Below are positions 1 to 5,053 of a DNA stretch of 7,017 nucleotides, one piece after another. The position numbers and the translations under genes are program-made. Source of the DNA: an uncultured Bacilli bacterium. Its GTDB lineage: Bacteria; Bacillota_I; Bacilli_A; RF39; UBA660. The stretch lies in NCBI GenBank assembly GCA_947584105.1, contig CANPWK010000056.1, positions 1 to 7,017 on the forward strand, read 5' to 3'. Within the stretch, counting starts at the first letter, position 1. Every line of letters begins with the position of its first letter. The notes beneath the pieces were generated by a model that was not told the DNA's origin, did no database searches, and saw nothing but the letters and a program-made list of their open reading frames with translations.

Positions 1-69
<69 letters not shown>

Positions 70-132
70 AAATAATTTTATTATATTCTTTAATTGTTTT
101 ATCCTGACCAATTATGAATTGACATTTTGCTC

Positions 133-147
133 AGTTTTCAAAGATCA
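133..147 (-). promoter_or_regulatory. rRNA leader boxA antitermination element
   Basis: The minus strand reads TGATCTTTGAAAACT, very close to the boxA element TGTTCTTTGAAAACT of Gram-positive rRNA leaders. It lies about 65 nt upstream of the 16S 5' end and downstream of both promoters, the usual position. In the known system, NusB/NusE bind boxA RNA and help polymerase resist Rho and stay processive through the rRNA operon. Assigned by motif and position only. Confidence 0.75.
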
Positions 148-151
148 TTCC

Positions 152-170
152 GTTTCTTTTTGCAAGAAAC
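152..170 (-). other. Hairpin at the predicted 5' end of the P2 rRNA transcript
   Basis: GTTTCTT (152-158) and AAGAAAC (164-170) form a perfect 7-bp inverted repeat with a 5-nt loop. The -10 box of P2 ends at 177, so transcription is expected to begin near 170, the first base of this hairpin. The leader would therefore start with a stem-loop. A role in leader processing or 5'-end protection is inference. Confidence 0.6.
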
Positions 171-176
171 AAATCG

Positions 177-205
177 ATTATATCAAACAAAATAAATATT
201 GTCAA
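177..205 (-). promoter_or_regulatory. rRNA promoter P2 (proximal)
   Basis: On the minus strand, -35 TTGACA (200-205) and -10 TATAAT (177-182) are both perfect consensus and separated by exactly 17 bp. An A-rich tract lies just upstream of the -35 (a T7 run at 209-215 on the plus strand), resembling an UP element. Predicted start is near 170 with G as a likely first base, giving a leader of about 100 nt before 16S. This is a textbook vegetative sigma-A rRNA promoter. Confidence 0.92.
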
Positions 206-251
206 TACTTTTTTTACTTTTTTTGAAAATTTTATTTTGCTGATTATTTTT

Positions 252-267
252 CGTGCTTTTCTGCACG
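252..267 (-). other. Hairpin near the predicted 5' end of the P1 rRNA transcript
   Basis: CGTGC (252-256) and GCACG (263-267) form a perfect 5-bp stem with a 6-nt loop, GC-rich in a very AT-rich surround. The P1 -10 ends at 275, so its transcript should begin around 268, directly at this hairpin. This mirrors the arrangement at P2, although the hairpin sequences differ. Function is inferred. Confidence 0.5.
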
Positions 268-274
268 TGACTAA

Positions 275-303
275 ACTATATCAAATAAAAAAAATATTGT
301 CAA
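275..303 (-). promoter_or_regulatory. rRNA promoter P1 (distal)
   Basis: On the minus strand, -35 TTGACA (298-303) and -10 TATAGT (275-280) are separated by 17 bp, with an A-rich tract upstream of the -35. It lies exactly 98 bp upstream of P2 and is nearly identical to it. Tandem promoters of this kind are usual for rRNA operons of Firmicutes. Its -10 has one mismatch to consensus, so P2 may be the stronger of the two. Confidence 0.9.
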
Positions 304-406
304 TACTTTTTTTCAAAAAATTAAATTTTCAGGTGTTGTTGACGTAAATATTTAAAAATTCAATTGATTCTCTACTAATTATATTAACATAATATTCTTT
401 TATGCA

Positions 407-943
407 TTAAACAGAATTTTTTAATTCAAAATATTTTTTCATATAATTTATATTTCTTTTTTTATCAAATACCTCAGCACCAGAACTATAATCTTTTATA
501 AGATCACTCATGGCATTATTGATTACTATATCTAATTCATCTGAATAATGCATTTTCTTTTTATGATACTCATATTCCAATTTATCTAATATTTTATAAT
601 CGCCTTTTGGAAATATTCTCAAATCTAAATCATAATCTATATATTTTATTGTTTGTTCCTCTATTATAAAAGGTGTTGCTATATTACAATAATAGTATAT
701 ACCGTCTTTTTTCATTTGAACTATTATATTATACCATTTATCTTTAAAAAAATACATAATAGCAGGTTCTTTAGTATTCCAAGTTGTCCCCTCAGATTCA
801 GTAACTTTTGTTTTGTTATTGCCAAATACCATATAATCTTTTTTTATATCTAAAAGAACAGCTTCATTCCAAGCTCTATGTATTTTCCCATCATGTTTAT
901 AACATTGAATTTGATATAAATCACCCATAAACATTTTTTTCAT
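407..943 (-). CDS. ygaC: DUF402 nucleoside tri-/diphosphate phosphatase (YgaC/Ntdp family)
   Basis: A 178-aa protein of the usual family length (B. subtilis YgaC is about the same size). The family hydrolyses nucleoside tri- and diphosphates in the cytoplasm using divalent metal, as described for the S. aureus enzyme. Visible signatures are YKHDGKIHRAW (15-25), TWNTKEPAIMYF (54-65), GIYYYCN (81-87) and YIDYDLD (101-107). R23 falls where the family's proton-donor arginine lies. N87, D103, D105, D107, D120 and E123 match the expected metal ligands, so the enzyme looks intact. The ATG at 943 is chosen because AGGTGG (948-953) precedes it by 4 nt. M4 and M6 are less well placed. A strong promoter with an extended -10 sits just upstream. 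The gene points at the rRNA operon, with no convincing terminator in 314-406. Function assignment is firm; the physiological substrate is not visible. Confidence 0.9.
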   Translation of the reverse strand: MKKMFMGDLYQIQCYKHDGKIHRAWNEAVLLDIKKDYMVFGNNKTKVTESEGTTWNTKEPAIMYFFKDKWYNIIVQMKKDGIYYYCNIATPFIIEEQTIKYIDYDLDLRIFPKGDYKILDKLEYEYHKKKMHYSDELDIVINNAMSDLIKDYSSGAEVFDKKRNINYMKKYFELKNSV

Positions 944-959
944 GTAACCACCTGGACTA

Positions 960-989
960 ATTATAACACTATCACTAATTCATTTTCAA
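960..989 (-). promoter_or_regulatory. Promoter for the DUF402 phosphatase gene
   Basis: On the minus strand, TTGAAA (984-989) is followed after 18 bp by a perfect TATAAT (960-965). TG one base upstream of the -10 (967-968) makes it an extended -10 promoter. Predicted start is around 953, the first base of the AGGTGG ribosome binding site, so the mRNA leader would be only about 10 nt long. Confidence 0.65.
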
Positions 990-1012
990 GTATAGATTTA
1001 ATTAAAAAGTTT

Positions 1013-1021
1013 TGATAGAAT
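1013..1021 (+). promoter_or_regulatory. Possible extended -10 promoter for the RNHCP gene
   Basis: TGA followed by TAGAAT (1016-1021) gives an extended -10 element on the plus strand. No good -35 is seen 16-18 bp upstream. Start would be near 1028, immediately before the AAGGTGAT ribosome binding site (1029-1036), again giving a very short leader. Together with the leftward promoter at 960-989 it forms a compact divergent control region. Confidence 0.35.
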
Positions 1022-1041
1022 AATTAATAAGGTGATATTTT

Positions 1042-1344
1042 TTGAAGAAATTTATAAATAATGATGAAAGTTTTATTTGCAGCAATTGCAAAAAATACGT
1101 TGAAAAATTAAATTATACCTCTAGAGATCATTGTCCATACTGTCTTTATTCTAAACATGTTGATATAAATCCAGGAGATCGTTTAAATACTTGCAAAGGA
1201 TTATTGATACCTATAGATATTGAACCCTTTAAAGGCACATATAAAATAATATATAAATGTGAAAAATGCGGAACAATACATAAAAACATTATTGCAACAG
1301 ATGATAATATGGACAAAATAATAGAATTATCCACAAAAAAATAG
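1042..1344 (+). CDS. RNHCP domain zinc-finger-like protein
   Basis: A 100-aa protein consisting almost entirely of an RNHCP-type domain, a bacterial family of unknown function. Seen: CSNC (13-16), the core RDHCPYCLYSKHVDINPGDR (28-47), C51 in TCKGL, and CEKC (73-76) followed by G and a TDDN motif. Seven cysteines (13, 16, 31, 34, 51, 73, 76) plus histidines suit one or two structural zinc sites. The name-giving RNHCP is RDHCP here. The start is TTG at 1042: AAGGTGAT (1029-1036) lies 5 nt upstream, an in-frame TGA stands at 1033-1035, and no ATG is available before the first CxxC. The gene is divergent from the DUF402 gene and ends in a terminator shared with the convergent gene. Nucleic-acid or protein binding is plausible from the zinc-ribbon look but is inference. 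Confidence 0.85.
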   Translation: MKKFINNDESFICSNCKKYVEKLNYTSRDHCPYCLYSKHVDINPGDRLNTCKGLLIPIDIEPFKGTYKIIYKCEKCGTIHKNIIATDDNMDKIIELSTKK

Positions 1345-1403
1345 AAAAGTTGATTACATGTTTCATATCGAAGAAACAACATCATTCAATTTTTCTATTT
1401 TTT
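1340..1403. terminator. Bidirectional terminator between convergent genes
   Basis: The base of the stem is AATAGAAAA (1340-1348) pairing with TTTTCTATT (1391-1399). It continues through a possible G-T pair (1349/1390) and TTGA (1350-1353) with TCAA (1386-1389). After an internal loop, TGTTTC (1359-1364) pairs with GAAACA (1373-1378) around an 8-nt loop. T-runs follow on both strands: 1398-1403 for rightward transcripts, and the complement of the A-run at 1335-1341 for leftward ones. The TAG stops of both flanking genes (1342-1344 and the complement of 1395-1397) lie in the stem and pair with each other. The stem is AT-rich, so efficiency is uncertain. Confidence 0.65.
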
Positions 1404-1814
1404 CCATATATCTTCATTTTTCAAACTTTTTTCAATCTTTATTTCTGGCAAATTGATATTGGTATCTACAGTATCATTAGGTTCAATTTTAATAGGTTCT
1501 ATTTTTAGTGATTCGACACTTTCCATCAAAGAATCATCTATAACTTCTTTTTTAGGAATAATCTGTTCAAATTCATGGTCTATATCATTCAATAAAGTTT
1601 CACGCTCTTCAGTAGCTTGATCTACATAATTTATTTCATCTTCTGCTTCAATAGTACTATTTGATATCAAATCGTTAGAACCATTAGTATTTTTTTCATC
1701 TATATTTTCATTAAATTTATTTTCCTTATATGTTAAGATAAATAATATTAAAATCAGAAATATAATAAATAATACAAGTATTAATAACCAATAATTTACT
1801 AAAAAATCTAACAT
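1395..1814 (-). CDS. Single-pass membrane protein with long acidic tail, unknown function
   Basis: I do not recognise a family for this 139-aa protein. Residues about 8-28 are a strongly hydrophobic membrane segment, followed by YKENK. The lysines after it and the acidic N-terminus suggest the tail is cytoplasmic. Residues 30-139 are polar, rich in E, D, N and I, low in complexity and probably disordered, with a small repeat KIEPIKIEP (104-112) and EIKIEKS near the end. There is no cysteine. Start: ATG at 1814 with AAGGGTGAT (1818-1826) 3 nt upstream. It follows trmL after 17 nt and is the last gene of the leftward cluster, ending in the bidirectional terminator. An adaptor or scaffold role for an envelope process is speculation. 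Confidence 0.75.
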   Translation of the reverse strand: MLDFLVNYWLLILVLFIIFLILILFILTYKENKFNENIDEKNTNGSNDLISNSTIEAEDEINYVDQATEERETLLNDIDHEFEQIIPKKEVIDDSLMESVESLKIEPIKIEPNDTVDTNINLPEIKIEKSLKNEDIWKK

Positions 1815-1831
1815 TATATCACCCTTTTTAT

Positions 1832-2338
1832 CTATTTTAATAAATAATCTTCACCCTTAAATGGATCATATCTAAGTAGATCATTAAAATTTTGTTGCCT
1901 TAACACCTCGTATAACATAATAGCTACACAATTAGATAAATTTAAAGCACGAATATTATCGTTAATAGGAATTCTAATACATTTATTTATATATTTTTGC
2001 AATATTTTTTTATCAATTCCAGTACTCTCTTTTCCAAATATTAAATAAATGTTTCTATCTTTATTGCTATAATCATAAGAACTATATTCTTTTGTCCCAT
2101 ATCTAGTTAAAAAATAATATTCTCCATCGTTTTTATTAACAAATTCATCAAAATTTTCATATATTTCATAATTACATTTAGATATATAATTAACACCACT
2201 TCTTTTTAAATATTTATCATCCAAAGAAAATCCCAAAGGTTTAATTAAATGCAATTTGGTATTTGTACCTGCACAAGTTCGCATTATATTGCCAGTATTT
2301 TGTGGTATCTCTGGTTCAATTAGTACAACATGAATCAT
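1832..2338 (-). CDS. trmL: tRNA (cytidine(34)/uridine(34)-2'-O)-methyltransferase TrmL
   Basis: A 168-aa SPOUT-superfamily methyltransferase, close to the family's usual size. TrmL methylates the 2'-OH of the wobble base C34/U34 in certain leucine tRNAs with S-adenosylmethionine, acting as a dimer in the cytoplasm. Seen: EPEIPQNTGNIMRTC (8-22), LKRSGVNY (44-51), LIFGKESTGI (99-108) and IPINDNIRALNLSNCVAIM (123-141), the last two building the trefoil-knot cofactor site. The knot motif is usually RSLNLSN; here it is RALNLSN. Its ATG overlaps the TGA of the upstream gene in ATGA, with GGTGAT (2344-2349) 5 nt before the start, so translation is probably coupled. It is the only clear housekeeping gene inside the membrane-protein cluster. 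Identity is firm within the TrmL/CspR group; the exact tRNA targets are assumed from the family. Confidence 0.93.
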   Translation of the reverse strand: MIHVVLIEPEIPQNTGNIMRTCAGTNTKLHLIKPLGFSLDDKYLKRSGVNYISKCNYEIYENFDEFVNKNDGEYYFLTRYGTKEYSSYDYSNKDRNIYLIFGKESTGIDKKILQKYINKCIRIPINDNIRALNLSNCVAIMLYEVLRQQNFNDLLRYDPFKGEDYLLK

Positions 2339-2802
2339 TTTATATCACCAAATTCTATTTGATTTACTATATCCAAAGTTAACTGATAATAAATATTAGT
2401 AACACTATTATCATTAAAAATTATTAATGTAGGTAATTTATTTATCGACAGTGAAATATTATATTTGCGTTTAATTTTTTCCAAAACTTCTTCACTTAAC
2501 TCCTGTTTATCTAAATAAACAAAATTATTATATAAATTATATTTGATAATCTTATTTTTTATATTTTCTTCAACATCATTATTTTCAACATCATATTTTT
2601 CTGATATATATATAGCAGTTGAAGGATTTTCATTTAAATATAATTCTAATTCATCACTTTTAATAACTTTTAAATATTTAAATAACACTGACGTTTTCTT
2701 AATATTATTTTCATAAATTCTTTTACCAGCAAAAGTAATAACTACAACTAAAATAAATATGAATAATAAAATTATATAGTTTTTTTTAGGTATTTGTCTC
2801 AT
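2335..2802 (-). CDS. Membrane-anchored thioredoxin-fold-like protein without cysteines
   Basis: A 155-aa protein with a basic start (MRQIPKKNY), a membrane segment at about 9-25, then a mostly polar domain expected outside the cell. The domain has thioredoxin-like features: a strand TAIYIS (62-67), an alternating helix/strand pattern with NFVYLD (93-98), and KLPTLIIFNDNSV (122-134), where P124 sits like the cis-proline before a central strand. There is no cysteine at all, so it cannot be a CxxC oxidoreductase. Start: ATG at 2802 with a strong AGGAGG (2808-2813) 5 nt upstream. It lies 32 nt after the AAA+ gene and overlaps trmL by 4 nt. The fold call is inference from sequence pattern. A binding or accessory role is possible, as in bacteriocin-transport accessory proteins, but is not shown. 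Confidence 0.7.
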   Translation of the reverse strand: MRQIPKKNYIILLFIFILVVVITFAGKRIYENNIKKTSVLFKYLKVIKSDELELYLNENPSTAIYISEKYDVENNDVEENIKNKIIKYNLYNNFVYLDKQELSEEVLEKIKRKYNISLSINKLPTLIIFNDNSVTNIYYQLTLDIVNQIEFGDIK

Positions 2803-2834
2803 GCATTCCTCCTATTAAAATAATTATCAATTTA

Positions 2835-3794
2835 CTACTCAATCATTTCTATATCACTTATATCAACATCTTTTAAAACTATTCCTTCTTGATTACAAAT
2901 ATCAGAAAATTTTTCCTTAAATATTTTTAACTCCTTAATAATTGCGTCAGGATATATACGCTTGCTATTTCTTATGGCATTATAAACATCTAACACATTA
3001 ACACTATCTTTATTTTCATATAAGGCATTAGAAAAAGCTGTGGTTAACACCGAAAAACAAATATCTGGGTACATAGCTCCTAGACCATATATACGTTTAT
3101 AAGGATTAGTTGCTGAGACAATAGATTCAAGAAGCATATGCACTATGTAACTATTATATTTAAATTTAATTCCAGTTTGTTGCTCAATTTTAGGCAAGGA
3201 ACCTTCCAAAATTTTTACTACAGTAGCTTCATCAGGTTCTAAAACATCAATTCTATCAAACCTTCTTAAAAACGCACGATCTCTAACTATATATGTATTA
3301 TATTCTATATCTGTTGTGGCACCTATTAATTTTACCATTCCCCTATCAATAACTGGTTTTAAAATATTAGCTAAATCCATTGGATTACCACTTTGAGTTC
3401 CTATTAAAGTATGAATTTCATCGATAAATAAAATAAGTTTATTATATTTTTTTAGCTCATTTACTAAAACTGATACAATAAGTTCTTCTTTACCATTATA
3501 AACAACCTTACCAACTAATGAAGATGAATTAACTTTTACTACCTGATAATCTCTTAAAGCATTTGGAACCATATTATTTTTTATTCTATATGCCAATCCC
3601 TCTACTATAGCAGTTTTTCCAATACCAGCCTTTCCTATTAATAAGCCAGATTTTTCAGGAGTTAGTAAAACTATTATTAATTTTTTTAGTTCATCTTCCC
3701 TAGCAATAGCAGGATCCGTTATATAATTTTTATCAGTTAAATTTTCTCCATACATTTTTAATATATCTACATTACTGTAATCCATGCCATTCAT
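2835..3794 (-). CDS. Stand-alone Clp D1-type AAA+ ATPase
   Basis: A 319-aa protein matching the first AAA+ domain (D1) of ClpB/ClpC-type unfoldases. In order: linker DPAIAREDEL (27-36, compare DPVIGREEEI), Walker A GKAGIGKT (54-61), EGLAYRI, a pore-loop region with V-Y-N-G (98-101) keeping the aromatic residue of the Clp KYRG loop, Walker B ILFIDE (121-126), NILKP, sensor-1 GATT (158-161) and arginine-finger region AFLRRFDRI (174-182). A C-terminal helical part follows. Missing are the Clp N-domain, the middle domain, the second AAA+ ring (D2) and a ClpP-docking loop, so it is not a normal Clp chaperone. ATPase and substrate-remodelling activity follow from the family; partner and substrate are unknown. 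Start: ATG at 3794, with GGAAGGA (3803-3809) 8 nt upstream. Its neighbours are membrane-anchored proteins and a LysM remnant, which suggests work at the envelope. Confidence 0.88.
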   Translation of the reverse strand: MNGMDYSNVDILKMYGENLTDKNYITDPAIAREDELKKLIIVLLTPEKSGLLIGKAGIGKTAIVEGLAYRIKNNMVPNALRDYQVVKVNSSSLVGKVVYNGKEELIVSVLVNELKKYNKLILFIDEIHTLIGTQSGNPMDLANILKPVIDRGMVKLIGATTDIEYNTYIVRDRAFLRRFDRIDVLEPDEATVVKILEGSLPKIEQQTGIKFKYNSYIVHMLLESIVSATNPYKRIYGLGAMYPDICFSVLTTAFSNALYENKDSVNVLDVYNAIRNSKRIYPDAIIKELKIFKEKFSDICNQEGIVLKDVDISDIEMIE

Positions 3795-3854
3795 TGAATC
3801 ATTCCTTCCATTTTTATTATATAATAATTTAAAAAAAAAGAAAAGATTTAATGA

Positions 3855-4154
3855 TTAAATTCCTTCTTTTTTAAAAACTACTAATTGATCTGGCACTAAA
3901 TAAATATTTTTATTTTGATCTAAGATACTATCACTCCCACTTTTAAAATATTGTTGTAAATCATTTATAGTATCATTCTCCTTTGTTATATATATTAATG
4001 CCTCACCTGTTGGAACAATTATATCTTGATTAGGATATATATAATCATTTTTATCAAGACCATTAATACTTGCTAAATCATCGACTGATATACCGTATTT
4101 TTGAGCTATCTTATAAAGATTATCCCCTGATACATTTTTTATGTAGTATAGTTA
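3855..4154 (-). pseudogene. LysM-domain protein, 5'-truncated or frameshifted remnant
   Basis: The minus-strand frame from 4151 to the TAA at 3855-3857 is open for 98 codons. It encodes SGDNLYKIAQKYGISVDDL, then ASINGLDKNDYIYPNQDIIVP, a good LysM peptidoglycan-binding motif. After it comes a weaker LysM-like half (KENDTINDLQQYF, then NKNIYLVPDQLVVFKKEGI). The frame has no ATG, GTG or TTG before the LysM and is closed upstream by TAA at 4152-4154. In a shifted frame, codons from 4185 to about 4147 read KHKRKIKVVIILTIL after H, like the basic and hydrophobic N-terminus of a membrane anchor. That frame then passes through an A6 run (4135-4140) and stops. A one-base change near the A-run would join the frames, though the hydrophobic stretch is short, so some deletion is also likely. 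It lies between the acyltransferase and AAA+ genes. Use of a rare start codon, or an assembly error, cannot be excluded. Confidence 0.7.
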
Positions 4155-4246
4155 ATATTATAACTACCTTAATTTTTCTTTTATGTTTTCTATTATTTTA
4201 AAGCACTAAAGTTTACACTTTAAAAATACTTGCTACAAAAAAAATA

Positions 4247-5053
4247 TCATTTCATAATTTTTAATAATTTTGCAGTTTTATCTTTTAATTCTTCATTATA
4301 TCTATTAACATATTCAACTTGTTGAGCAGTTGCGGTATCAACTAATAAACCATCATTAAAAATTACATTTCCTTTATTCCTTAATTTTATGTAATTATTT
4401 TCATAAAGAATATCTAAATTATTAGCAATTTGTTCCATAGCAATATCAATAGGTTGATGTAAAAAAATATTTTTTTCTTCTTTATTTTTAGAGCATTTAT
4501 AATTATAATATGATTTCTCATAATCTATGGGTGGCAAAATGGTAATTTCAACATCATCTCCTATTTTATTATAATTATCTAAATCATAATTTCTAGAAAC
4601 ATAAATACTAACAGGCACTAAATTAACTTGTTGATTATTATTTCTAGCATTATAGACTAATCTACTGGCACCAGTGTGTCCTCTAAAAATTTTTCTATCA
4701 TAAACATAAGCACCTTCTGGAAATATACAAACACTTTTTTTATTTAATAAAAATTCTAACGCTTGTGCTAAACACATATTAGTGTATACTGGACCGCCGT
4801 GAGCTTCCACTGGCATAGCATATAAATATTTATTTACAATATCTTTTCTTTCTTGTTCATTTTTATATATCAAACGAGCACTTATTAAGCTTACTATTTC
4901 TTTTGGTAAAGCCATTGGCAAATAAAATATATCCATTAAACAATTATGGTTTGCAACTACAACATTTATTTCATCTTTGGGATAATTATCAATATTTTTT
5001 ACAATTAAATTAACCTTATTTCGCAATTCTTTAAGATTTTCTATTTTATTCAT
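4247..5053 (-). CDS. PlsC-type acyltransferase (1-acylglycerol-3-phosphate acyltransferase-like)
   Basis: A 268-aa protein with the glycerolipid acyltransferase motifs: block I ANHNCLMDI with the catalytic H-x4-D pair H36/D41, block III IFPEGAY (110-116) followed by FRGHTGASRLVYNA, and block IV LVPVSIYV (145-152). Such enzymes move an acyl chain from acyl-ACP, acyl-phosphate or acyl-CoA to a hydroxyl, classically on lysophosphatidate, at the inner membrane face. No clear membrane segment is seen and the block II region (MPVEAHGGPVYTN) differs from standard PlsC, so the acceptor may not be lysophosphatidate. The C-terminal part (about 180-268) has no motif I recognise. Its ATG lies inside the end of the SGNH hydrolase gene (8-nt overlap) with only a weak AAAGAG upstream, implying coupled translation. 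It ends in TGA. Superfamily assignment is confident; substrate is unknown. Confidence 0.85.
   Translation of the reverse strand: MNKIENLKELRNKVNLIVKNIDNYPKDEINVVVANHNCLMDIFYLPMALPKEIVSLISARLIYKNEQERKDIVNKYLYAMPVEAHGGPVYTNMCLAQALEFLLNKKSVCIFPEGAYVYDRKIFRGHTGASRLVYNARNNNQQVNLVPVSIYVSRNYDLDNYNKIGDDVEITILPPIDYEKSYYNYKCSKNKEEKNIFLHQPIDIAMEQIANNLDILYENNYIKLRNKGNVIFNDGLLVDTATAQQVEYVNRYNEELKDKTAKLLKIMK

Larger units (their letters stand above)
177..313 (-). repeat. Duplicated promoter unit (39 bp, two copies 98 bp apart)
   Basis: Positions 177-215 and 275-313 match at 36 of 39 bases. Each copy covers the -10 box, spacer, -35 box and upstream T7/A7 tract. The mismatches are in the -10 (TATAAT versus TATAGT) and at two spacer positions. 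Between the copies (216-274) the sequence is unrelated. This is best read as duplication of a core rRNA promoter, or its maintenance by gene conversion. Confidence 0.8.

Noticed and set aside
381..395. ATATTA / TAATAT hairpin as a terminator after the DUF402 gene
   Set aside because: The stem is pure A-T, only 6 bp long, and has no T-run after it on the minus strand.
653..853. 66-codon open frame on the plus strand
   Set aside because: It lies opposite the well-supported DUF402 gene, has no domain, and its F/I/Y-rich composition is what the complement of an AT-rich gene gives.
1146..1385. 79-codon open frame on the minus strand
   Set aside because: It is antisense to the RNHCP gene, runs through the terminator and has no recognisable motif.
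3816..3821. TATAAT on the minus strand as a separate promoter for the AAA+ gene
   Set aside because: No -35 and no extended -10 are present, and such hexamers are expected by chance in DNA this AT-rich. It remains possible but unsupported.
3831..3860. ATTTAAT/ATTAAAT inverted repeat followed by a T9 run on the minus strand, as a terminator before the AAA+ gene
   Set aside because: The stem is only A-T and has almost no loop, so it would hardly fold. It contains the LysM remnant stop codon and is more likely ordinary AT-rich spacer.
4207..4222. TAAAGT-GTAA-ACTTTA hairpin (minus strand) as a terminator after the acyltransferase gene
   Set aside because: A 6-bp stem with a GTAA loop is real in sequence, but no T-run follows, so it is not supported as a terminator.
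2335..5053. Mycoplasma-type code (TGA as tryptophan)
   Set aside because: TGA ends the Trx-like and acyltransferase genes at sensible places, and tryptophans are encoded by TGG.
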